From the NCBI GenBank assembly GCA_017640725.1, contig JAEPQB010000001.1:62001-126000 (forward strand): a stretch of DNA of 64,000 nucleotides, given 5' to 3'. The translations under genes were made by a program, and so were the position numbers. Shown here in pieces: positions 57,552-64,000 of this stretch. Below the pieces are notes generated by a model. That model did no database searches. It was given only the letters and a program-made list of their open reading frames with translations, and was not told the origin of the DNA. Source of the DNA: Kordiimonadaceae bacterium (lineage in GTDB: Bacteria > Pseudomonadota > Alphaproteobacteria > Sphingomonadales > Kordiimonadaceae). The first letter of the stretch is position 1. Each line of letters opens with the position of its first letter.

Positions 57552-58448
57552 TTATCGACCAAGCGTTGGTGCATCTGCTTCGGCAGTAATTGTACCGCCT
57601 TGCAGTTCTACCCAACGGGCAAATTGTTCTTTTGAGACGACTTCTACAGCTATCGGCATAAACGCATGGTCCTTGCCGCAGAGTTCAGAACACTGCCCGT
57701 AGAAAACACCCGTTTGGTTTGCTTCAAACCAAGTCTCATTCAAGCGACCAGGAACAGCATCAAGTTTCACACCAAATGCAGGAACCGTCCATGCGTGCAA
57801 TACGTCAGACGCGGTCAGCTGCACCTTGATCTTGGTGTCAACTGGCAGCACCACACGATAGTCAGTGTCCAGAAGGCGCGCGTTCAATTGTGCAGGCCAG
57901 CCAAGGAAGCTGGAAAGCTCTGCTTCAGCCGCTGCGCGGTCAGATGCATTCACGAAAGTCGCATCTGGAATCACGTTTGCTGTCAGTTCGATATCACCAT
58001 GATCAGGGTAGCTGTATGTCCAATTCCACTGGTTGCCGGTCACATGGATCGCCATGTCCGTTTCAGGAACCTGGTCCTGCCAGTACAGCAGCGGCAGCGA
58101 CACCCAGCCGATACCGATCAGGATAAATACCGGCGTCAGCGTCCATACAACTTCAAGGGCGAAGTTGTGGGTTACCTTTGACGGTACTGGATTAGCTTTC
58201 TCGCGAAAACGCCACATCACATAGAACATCAGCACAAATACAAACACTGTGATGATCGTAATGATGATGAGCAGATCGAAGTTGAAATCATTGATACGTT
58301 GCGCTTGCTCGCTTGCTGCTGGTAGCAGCCAAAGTCCACCCGGCTCTGGCATGCTGCCAGGCGCAGTTTGTGCGAGAACGCTTGCGGTCGAAGCGAACAG
58401 TGCAACTGCACTCGCTAAGATCCGGGCTGTAAGCCTTTTGACGTTCAT
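57552..58448 (-). CDS. ctaC: Cytochrome c oxidase subunit II
   Basis: A 298-residue subunit with signal peptide (LTARILASAVALFASTASVL, cut after LAQ), two membrane helices (LLIIITIITVFVFVLMFYVM, and VVWTLTPVFILIGIGWVSLP) and a periplasmic CuA domain. CuA ligands are in GVFYGQCSELCGKDHAFMPI and the earlier His in DVLHAWTVPAFGVKLDAVP. WNWTYSYPDHG gives the aromatic electron entry. It is the first gene of the ctaC-ctaD-ctaB-CoxF-ctaG-ctaE cluster. Confidence 0.98.
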   Translation of the reverse strand: MNVKRLTARILASAVALFASTASVLAQTAPGSMPEPGGLWLLPAASEQAQRINDFNFDLLIIITIITVFVFVLMFYVMWRFREKANPVPSKVTHNFALEVVWTLTPVFILIGIGWVSLPLLYWQDQVPETDMAIHVTGNQWNWTYSYPDHGDIELTANVIPDATFVNASDRAAAEAELSSFLGWPAQLNARLLDTDYRVVLPVDTKIKVQLTASDVLHAWTVPAFGVKLDAVPGRLNETWFEANQTGVFYGQCSELCGKDHAFMPIAVEVVSKEQFARWVELQGGTITAEADAPTLGR

Positions 58449-58832
58449 ATCTTTGCTTTCCCTATTTTTTGACCCGTCAGCTAGCCAAGCAAACCAGTTG
58501 CCATGGCCGTTTGTTCCAGGACATCGAACTGCAGCTGGCTTAGATAAACCCGAGCCCTAATGGTTTAAGTGCTCTAAGCTGCATCGACATATGCTGGCCC
58601 CTGCCGATTTGGTGCCTCTTATAGCAGAGGAAATCACAGGCTCAAGCCCGTGAAACACTAAACTGCAGTTTTTGTTCGCCTGAGACGCATTTTATACGCG
58701 AATTCGTTACCAAATGCTTGTGTTTTCAAGCCACTGATCCCAATGTACTGCTTCAAGCGCACAGCGACTGTGTGGCAATTGGCCGCATTCAGGCGCCTGC
58801 TTTATACCGCATTCAGTCCCCGGAGTACGTTC
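58449..58832. other. Divergent gene-free region between ctaC and tldD
   Basis: About 384 bases with no convincing frame. It contains a good promoter candidate toward ctaC (see 58618-58645). The tldD frame is open here from 58743 but lacks a ribosome site before 58833, so the part before 58833 is treated as leader. No repeat or RNA gene is seen. Confidence 0.6.
58618..58645 (-). promoter_or_regulatory. Putative promoter of the cta cluster
   Basis: On the minus strand TTGAGC (58645-58640), a 16-base spacer, and TATAAG (58623-58618). It lies about 170 bases before the ctaC ATG, leaving a long leader. Confidence 0.5.
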
Positions 58833-60263
58833 ATGGCCGATTCTAGCCAAAGCCTTAACTTCTTTTTCAACGACAGCGACCTAGACGAGACAACGACAGT
58901 TGGCCTTGTTGAAGATGCGCTTGAAGGCATGGATGACGGGGAACTTTACCTTGAATCTACACAATCAGAATCGTTCACGTTTGATGATGGACGGCTAAAA
59001 GCAGCCAGTTTCGATTCGAGCCAAGGGTTTGGACTGCGTGCGGTGCTGGATGAAGGCTCCGGATACGCGCACTCCAACGAACTGTCCCATGAGGCGATCA
59101 AACGCGCCAGCGATACAGTGCGTTCAATAAAAACAGGTAGCAATGGCGCCATGAGCGTTGCCCCAGCCAGAACCAACCGCCAGCTGTATGCCCCCGATAA
59201 TCCGCTGACGGGCATAGACTTTGACAAGAAAGTTGCTCTTCTGGAAGAAATTGATGCTTACACACGTTCGCAGGACGATCGTATCCGTCAGGTCAGCGCC
59301 TCCATTCTCGGCAGTTGGCAGTCTATTGAAATTATTCGCGCTGATGGCCACCGCGTTAGGGACATCCGTCCTTTGGTTCGCCTGAATGTTTCGGTCGTTA
59401 TGGGAGAGGGCGACCGTCAGGAAATGGGTTACGACGGTCAAGGTGGCCGGCAATCCTATGATTTCTTGTTCGACGAATCAGCATGGCAAGCACAAGTGCA
59501 GGAAGCTATTCGCCAAGCCGAAGTAAACCTGCAAAGCGTTGACGCGCCAGCTGGCGAAATGACAGTTGTTCTTGGACCGGGATGGCCGGGCGTGCTGCTG
59601 CATGAAGCCGTAGGGCACGGCCTGGAAGGCGATTTCAACCGCAAAAAAACCTCCGCTTTTGCTGGCCTGCTCGGTGAGCAAGTAGCGGCCAAGGGCATCA
59701 CCGTTGTTGACGATGGCACGCTTGACCAAAAACGCGGCTCCTTGTCTGTTGACGATGAGGGCACGCCAACTGAAAACACTGTCCTGATTGAGGATGGAGT
59801 TCTGAAGGGCTACATGCAGGACAGGCTTAATGCCCGCCTGATGGGTGTGGCGCCAACTGGTAATGGACGCCGTCAAAGTTTTGCCCATTCACCCATGCCC
59901 CGCATGACAAATACATTCATGCTTGCGGGTGACAAGGACCCTGCTGAAATTTTGTCGAGCGTGAAAGACGGCCTGTATGCGGTCAATTTCGGTGGCGGCC
60001 AAGTTGATATCACGTCCGGTAAATTCGTTTTCAGCTGCACAGAGGCCTACAAAATTGAAGGCGGGAAGATCGGGGCACCCGTTAAAGGCGCAACCCTCAT
60101 CGGCAACGGCCCAGATGTGTTGAAACGTGTTTCCATGATCGGAAACGACCTGAAACTGGATAACGGCGTTGGCACCTGCGGCAAAGGCGGTCAAACTGTG
60201 CCGGCCGGGGTTGGACAACCGACACTGAGGGTGGATGGCCTGACGGTTGGCGGAACGGCTTAA
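58833..60263 (+). CDS. tldD: TldD metalloprotease
   Basis: A 476-residue TldD protein, partner of TldE/PmbA in degrading small unfolded peptides such as antitoxins and in maturing modified peptides. The zinc motif HExxxH is in PGVLLHEAVGHGLEGDFNRK near residue 255. GFGLRAVLDEGSGYAHSNEL, VDDEGTPTENTVLIEDGVLK and GTCGKGGQTVPAGVGQPTLR are family blocks, the last with the conserved Cys. ATG 58833 follows GGAGTACGTTC; the upstream in-frame ATG at 58743 is unlikely. tldE is not in the window. Confidence 0.96.
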   Translation: MADSSQSLNFFFNDSDLDETTTVGLVEDALEGMDDGELYLESTQSESFTFDDGRLKAASFDSSQGFGLRAVLDEGSGYAHSNELSHEAIKRASDTVRSIKTGSNGAMSVAPARTNRQLYAPDNPLTGIDFDKKVALLEEIDAYTRSQDDRIRQVSASILGSWQSIEIIRADGHRVRDIRPLVRLNVSVVMGEGDRQEMGYDGQGGRQSYDFLFDESAWQAQVQEAIRQAEVNLQSVDAPAGEMTVVLGPGWPGVLLHEAVGHGLEGDFNRKKTSAFAGLLGEQVAAKGITVVDDGTLDQKRGSLSVDDEGTPTENTVLIEDGVLKGYMQDRLNARLMGVAPTGNGRRQSFAHSPMPRMTNTFMLAGDKDPAEILSSVKDGLYAVNFGGGQVDITSGKFVFSCTEAYKIEGGKIGAPVKGATLIGNGPDVLKRVSMIGNDLKLDNGVGTCGKGGQTVPAGVGQPTLRVDGLTVGGTA

Positions 60264-60266
60264 CCC

Positions 60267-60737
60267 TTAGCCTTCAACAATGATTGTCGCTTCATGGTGA
60301 ATCGGCACGTTGATTGAGCGTGCGATGAAACACATTGCGCCAACATCGCCGTGTATCTTTTCCGCGAGATCAGCTTTTTCAGGGTCCGTGATCGTAACCG
60401 TCGGCTTCAATGTCACCGATGAAAACTGACCAGACCCATCCTTGTTCATACTCATTTGTGCTTCAGCATCATCTTTGTAATCGGTGACGACGATTCCTGC
60501 TGAACTGGCGAGGTGCAGATACCAGAGCATGTGACAACTGGCGACCGACGCCAAAAACATGTCTTCCGGGTTGTGCTTGGCAGGATCGCCCAAAAATGCC
60601 GGGTCAGAAGTTCCCAGCAGCTCAGGCTTGCCTTCCAATGAGATTGAATATTCCCGACCATAGGCACGGTAACTGCTTGTTCCACTACCGTTATTGCCGG
60701 TCCACTCGAGCGTCAAAGAATAGGAATGCGAAGACAT
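60267..60737 (-). CDS. OsmC family peroxide-reducing protein
   Basis: A 156-residue OsmC/Ohr-fold protein. The two redox Cys are in MFLASVASCHMLWYLHLASS and in VGAMCFIARSINVP. YSLTLEWTGNNGSGTSSYRA and DPAFLGDPAKHNPEDMFLAS are typical. It probably reduces organic hydroperoxides using lipoyl or thiol donors. ATG 60737 follows GGAGGAAGCTTACT; the longer frame to 60800 is not supported. Its stop is three bases from the convergent tldD stop. Confidence 0.92.
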   Translation of the reverse strand: MSSHSYSLTLEWTGNNGSGTSSYRAYGREYSISLEGKPELLGTSDPAFLGDPAKHNPEDMFLASVASCHMLWYLHLASSAGIVVTDYKDDAEAQMSMNKDGSGQFSSVTLKPTVTITDPEKADLAEKIHGDVGAMCFIARSINVPIHHEATIIVEG

Positions 60738-60812
60738 AGTAAGCTTCCTCCATACACGGATAACGGGGCGTATTTCATATGCCGATAGGGGATTTTTCAA
60801 GCCAAATTTTCA

Positions 60813-60848
60813 CCTTGCGAAAAAATCAGTGAATTTTTTCTTGCAAGG
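60813..60848. other. Long inverted repeat upstream of the OsmC gene
   Basis: CCTTGC-GAAAAAAT then CAGTGA then ATTTTTTC-tt-GCAAGG: fourteen pairs with a two-base bulge. It lies 76 bases before the OsmC start and 84 before the tRNA. It could be a terminator or an operator; no regulator is known for it. Confidence 0.55.
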
Positions 60849-60931
60849 CAGTTTGCAGGGAGATATACGGTGCCCCGGCCCAATCGCGGGCCAGCGAGCT
60901 TTGACTAAGGTTCGCATCAAATTGCCGAAGT

Positions 60932-61007
<76 letters not shown>

Positions 61008-61118
61008 TTTCCCCCAGCTTTTAACTTCCGAAATTTGAGCTTAGCGGATGTGCGCGCGTGGAACGCATATGCTCAAGACGTCGCTGGTATGTCTCCCGCT
61101 ATAAATTGCCGGCAACAA

Positions 61119-61685
61119 CTATTCTGCCGCTGCAAATTCTGCGACGGCCGCTGCTAAATCAATGTTCCAGTCGGTCGCAAGGTTTTCAATAAACCGTTCT
61201 TCTTTGGGATGCATTTCACCGTCTGCAAAGGCTATGGTTAGCAGAAACAATAGAAGGGACTTTTTGCCCTCTTGCGTGATTGAAAGATCAATAACTTTTG
61301 CGAGGTCCTTTCGGGACTTCAGCTTACCACCTTTTTTGCAGAGTGATTTGAACTTGGCGGCGTCAAAATGCTCAAACATATTGGGGCCTATTGTGCACAC
61401 GGTCTGAATTTCTTCGTCACGAACTTCTCCATCCGCGCGAATAAGATGCACCGCAAGCTCAAGCGCGGCCCCCTCAAAGAAAGCCTGCACAGCTTCAGGC
61501 GGAATTTCGCCATTGTTGCCATCAGTGGGCGCTTTTGTTTGCGGGGTCGGGTCACTTGAGGAGCCCATGCCTGCATTGATCAGCGCCACAAGGAGAAAAA
61601 GTCCCAACGAGACCACCACGAGGATGATAAAAACGTCCAGCGGTATCCTGATAGCCAAAAGAAAGCTCAAACTACTTTCCGTCAT
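61119..61685 (-). CDS. TerB-like membrane protein
   Basis: A 188-residue protein with one N-terminal membrane helix (LDVFIILVVVSLGLFLLVAL) and a cytoplasmic TerB-like helical domain (about 68-185). The acidic repeats are VHLIRADGEVRDEEIQTVC and LTIAFADGEMHPKEERFIEN, the DGE(V/M) motifs of TerB that may bind metal. Tellurite resistance is only the family name; such modules often monitor membrane stress. It overlaps the next gene by 14 bases and is the last of a three-gene cassette. Confidence 0.85.
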   Translation of the reverse strand: MTESSLSFLLAIRIPLDVFIILVVVSLGLFLLVALINAGMGSSSDPTPQTKAPTDGNNGEIPPEAVQAFFEGAALELAVHLIRADGEVRDEEIQTVCTIGPNMFEHFDAAKFKSLCKKGGKLKSRKDLAKVIDLSITQEGKKSLLLFLLTIAFADGEMHPKEERFIENLATDWNIDLAAAVAEFAAAE

Positions 61686-62475
61686 TATCTTTGCCCCTCA
61701 TATCAACACTGGCCAACGCCAGCTCCCCTAAAACTCGCTCCCGCTCCTCGATATTTGTTATTTTTGAAAGAAGATAACTGGAAAAATACAGATGGTTTGT
61801 TCTGACAAGCCGATCATGAAACGTATTCAAAGACTGACTTGCTTGAAAAAACATTTTGATCAACATCATCGCGACGAAATTGGTGAGTATTCCAGAAACC
61901 GTGCCCAACCCTGCAACCAACAGCTTGTCAGAATGGTCGGGCACTTTCTGCTCAACAAATAAGAAATAGATGATGAACAGCACCACCGAGAACCCGAGCA
62001 AAGCGCACAATAGCCCCGCGTAAAAGATCAAAGAATTTTGTTTAAGCGCCTGCCCATAATAGCGTCTGAGTTCTAGTTCGTGAGATTTAAACAATCGTTC
62101 AGAGCGCTGCTCAATCGCTTCAATGCCTGTCGCATGAAGAAGCAATTCATTTTCTATGGATTCTACTTCGATATCCGCATTGGAATTCACCCTCAGCAAA
62201 GGAAAGAGAATAGAAACGGCCAGATACAAAGCGCCCAGCGCAATCAAAGCTGAATTGCCGTCCAGGAAAACGAATGCAATTGCCAGGCAAATGACAAAGA
62301 CCACGACGCCCAACACCGGAACTGCGCGTACGGTTGTTCTATAAAAGCGGCGCTTTTCCTTGGCGAGCTCAAGCTGGCTCAGCAGCATTTTCTCTGGGTC
62401 ATCCAAGCCTTGAACTTCAACGACTTTGTCGGCGGCAGTTTCTTCATCATTTCTGTGTTTTGTGAAGAGAGTCAT
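61672..62475 (-). CDS. Four-helix membrane protein, TRADD-N-associated membrane domain type
   Basis: A 267-residue protein with two helix pairs: AVPVLGVVVFVICLAIAFVF with LIALGALYLAVSILFPLL, then SLIFYAGLLCALLGFSVVLF with LVAGLGTVSGILTNFVAMML. The region YYGQALKQNSLIFYAG through the last helix and QSLNTFHDRLVRTN recalls the 2TM domain linked to TRADD-N proteins (YYxQAxxQSxxSF..., IxGxIxxxVxxLF). That domain appears in bacterial conflict and stress systems. The assignment is from pattern memory only. The ATG is at 62475; a TTG two codons earlier is also possible. It is translationally coupled to the TerB gene. Confidence 0.6.
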   Translation of the reverse strand: MTLFTKHRNDEETAADKVVEVQGLDDPEKMLLSQLELAKEKRRFYRTTVRAVPVLGVVVFVICLAIAFVFLDGNSALIALGALYLAVSILFPLLRVNSNADIEVESIENELLLHATGIEAIEQRSERLFKSHELELRRYYGQALKQNSLIFYAGLLCALLGFSVVLFIIYFLFVEQKVPDHSDKLLVAGLGTVSGILTNFVAMMLIKMFFQASQSLNTFHDRLVRTNHLYFSSYLLSKITNIEERERVLGELALASVDMRGKDNDGK

Positions 62476-62518
62476 TAGCAAGTTGCCTGCAGTTAGTTAA
62501 TGCCCAGCTTACACTCTA

Positions 62519-62968
62519 TTAAGCGTACAACAAGTAATAGTTGTATAGCGAGTGCACGAGCAACGCCAATACGAAGGCTGTGCGCCTGTTACGTTTCAAC
62601 CAAAAGTAATAGAGATAAGCTAAAACAGTACCTGCGAAGGCAATGAACAGAAGTGGAGCGTTCGGATCAAATACCAAATGTGAAACCGTAAATGCCAATG
62701 CAGACAAACCCACGATCAAAAAGTAACTCAACCTGACTGTTCTCAAGAATCGAAAAACGGCAAATTGAAAAACGATCGTCTCCAACGTCGGTTGAAGAAT
62801 CACAAACTGCAGCAAATCCAATATTTGAAATTCGGAACTGGCAGGAAGTTGGCCACCGGAAAACAGTTCTGCTGCCAGGATGAGGGCACATAGTGCCAAC
62901 GCACCATGGATGACGGCATGATACGTTTGCGGCTTCGAAGCGGGTGGTTCAACATGATCGTTAGACAT
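62519..62968 (-). CDS. CPBP-like intramembrane protease
   Basis: A 149-residue membrane protein of about four helices. The CPBP motifs are partly kept: LQPTLETIVFQFAVF (Glu kept, the EExxxR replaced by ETxxFQ), ALAFTVSHLVFD (FxxxH) and LALLVHSLYNYYLL (HxxxN). Loss of the second Glu and Arg leaves activity uncertain. Members process prenylated or membrane peptides and are often linked to bacteriocin immunity. It is the first gene of the cassette, 44 bases before the membrane protein gene. Confidence 0.65.
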   Translation of the reverse strand: MSNDHVEPPASKPQTYHAVIHGALALCALILAAELFSGGQLPASSEFQILDLLQFVILQPTLETIVFQFAVFRFLRTVRLSYFLIVGLSALAFTVSHLVFDPNAPLLFIAFAGTVLAYLYYFWLKRNRRTAFVLALLVHSLYNYYLLYA

Positions 62969-63203
62969 TATGTGCTTATAGCTGCTGACAAAAATATGGG
63001 GCGCAATATTTGTTATCATAGCAGGCCTCAACGATAAGTGCAGTTATCGCTTGCTTGGTTACCGCGCTGTGCAAACGGCCAATTTCAATAGTGGTTTGTG
63101 TGCTGTTCTTACGGAATAAACCAAAGTCCGACTGTACATATTTTTGCTGACTCACCGCGTCGTTTTCGCCTAGTGATAGTGACATCAACGCACGGAGGGT
63201 CTT

Positions 63204-64000
63204 GTGGTCAGAAGTTTTGCATCCAATCGGTTTTCTTTCATCCCCAAAGTGACTGCAGCCGCGCTGTCCATTGCGGCTTTGGCATCTTGTAGTCAACCAG
63301 CAGATAACCAAACTCAGTCGTCGACGACGGAATTCGAAACGAAAGGCACGCTGGTTCCCTATTCGAGTTTTGAACTCGAAAATGGGCTTACAACCATCAT
63401 GCATATTGATCGCTCAGACCCTGTCGTGGCAGTTGCGCTAACGGCCCATGTTGGCTCTGCCCGGGAAAAAACCGGCCGCACGGGTTTCGCGCATTTGTTT
63501 GAGCATTTGCTGTTTCTCGAGTCAGAAAACCTGGGCAAAGGTGGTCTTGACCAGTTGAGTGCCCGTATTGGCGGCTCTGGCGCCAACGGCTCCACCAGCC
63601 GCGACCGCACCAATTACTTCCAGACCGTGCCAAAAGACGCGCTTGAAAAGATGCTGTGGGCAGAAGCTGACAAATTGGGTTGGTTTATCAATACGGTCAC
63701 AGAGCCGGTTCTCGCTAAAGAGAAGCAAGTCGTTAAGAACGAAAAACGCCAAGGGGTGGACAACCGTCCGTATGGCCATACCCAGTATGTGACCGACAAA
63801 GCCCTTTATCCGGAAGGTCACCCCTACAGCTGGCAGGTTATCGGGTCGCTCGCAGACCTTGATGCAGCAACGCTGGACGATGTGAAGCAATTCTTCCGTG
63901 ACTGGTATGTGCCTAACAATGTGATTTTGACCATTTCCGGTGACTTTGACCCGGAACAAGCTCGTGCTTGGGTTGAAAAATATTTTGGTGAAATTCCCCG
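63204..64000 (+). CDS. M16-family zinc peptidase, lipoprotein (cut by window end)
   Basis: The first 265 residues of an insulinase-type peptidase. It starts at GTG 63204 with GGAGG six bases before it. A lipoprotein signal (FIPKVTAAALSIAALASCSQ, lipobox LASC) anchors it. The zinc motif HxxEH is in GRTGFAHLFEHLLFLESENL near residue 95-100; the distal Glu lies in KEKQVVKNEKRQGVDNRPYG. GGSGANGSTSRDRTNYFQTV matches the family. It is distinct from the M16 gene at 49813 and works in the periplasm. Confidence 0.93.
   Translation, partial: MVRSFASNRFSFIPKVTAAALSIAALASCSQPADNQTQSSTTEFETKGTLVPYSSFELENGLTTIMHIDRSDPVVAVALTAHVGSAREKTGRTGFAHLFEHLLFLESENLGKGGLDQLSARIGGSGANGSTSRDRTNYFQTVPKDALEKMLWAEADKLGWFINTVTEPVLAKEKQVVKNEKRQGVDNRPYGHTQYVTDKALYPEGHPYSWQVIGSLADLDAATLDDVKQFFRDWYVPNNVILTISGDFDPEQARAWVEKYFGEIP

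Noticed and set aside
61119-61685. Tellurite resistance operon
   Set aside because: Only one TerB-like domain is present; terA, terC, terD and terZ are absent, and the neighbours are unrelated membrane proteins.

Overview
The window comes from the chromosome of an alphaproteobacterium. Evidence includes a CcrM-type GANTC methylase next to rnhB, the ctaC-ctaD-ctaB-(small ORF)-ctaG-ctaE-SURF1-thrC-M16 order, a split glycine decarboxylase (gcvPA/gcvPB), a YqgE/DsbD-like pair, a PAS_5-type protein and ThrB of the kinase-fold type. The large calcium-binding RTX proteins and a sodium:solute symporter suggest a marine or saline habitat. I cannot name a genus from sequence reading alone. There is no sign of phage, insertion sequence or CRISPR.

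Layout. 1-2.2 kb: the tail of an FtsX-like ABC permease and a soluble chemoreceptor with three tandem PAS repeats. 2.4-13.8 kb: an accessory island of four giant RTX proteins on the minus strand. Three carry FG-GAP/VCBS propeller repeats and one is a serralysin-like metalloprotease; all end in almost the same Ca-binding/secretion module. 13.9-17.3 kb: ccrM behind a promoter packed with GANTC sites, rnhB, a kinase-fold protein and a small membrane protein. 17.3-19.2 kb: a structured intergenic stretch, a possible Arg-rich micro-ORF, an ArsR/SRPBCC pair with a readable operator, and a YdcH (DUF465) gene broken by one in-frame TGA. 19.3-29.7 kb: rmuC, a PhyH-like dioxygenase, a secreted glutathione peroxidase, an Old Yellow Enzyme, a radical SAM protein, a TonB receptor with His/acid-rich loops (probably for zinc or a similar metal), an aminotransferase and a degenerate REC-EAL protein.

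29.8-34.5 kb: the glycine cleavage operon gcvT-gcvH-gcvPA-gcvPB behind a tandem glycine riboswitch, with an internal terminator. 34.6-49.8 kb: two exported proteins of unknown role; ispH-thrB-rnhA; a serine hydrolase; a symporter and its DUF4212 partner; an M28 peptidase; a double DsbA-fold protein; an NfeD/SPFH pair; peroxiredoxin, DsbD-like and YqgE genes; and a PAS protein. 49.8-58.4 kb: the aa3-type cytochrome c oxidase structural and assembly cluster, read on the minus strand from ctaC down to thrC and an M16 peptidase, with RNA hairpins between several genes. 58.8-64 kb: tldD, an OsmC protein, tRNA-Thr(TGT), a three-gene membrane cassette (CPBP-like protease, TRADD-N-associated-type membrane protein, TerB-like protein) and the start of a lipoprotein M16 peptidase cut by the window edge.

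The most notable points are the five GANTC sites within 51 bp over the ccrM promoter, the RTX island whose protein modules are nearly identical while the DNA differs at silent positions, the YdcH gene with a single in-frame TGA, and the TerB/TRADD-N-associated/CPBP cassette. Gene starts were moved downstream of the longest frame wherever a Shine-Dalgarno site or the family's N-terminus favoured it.
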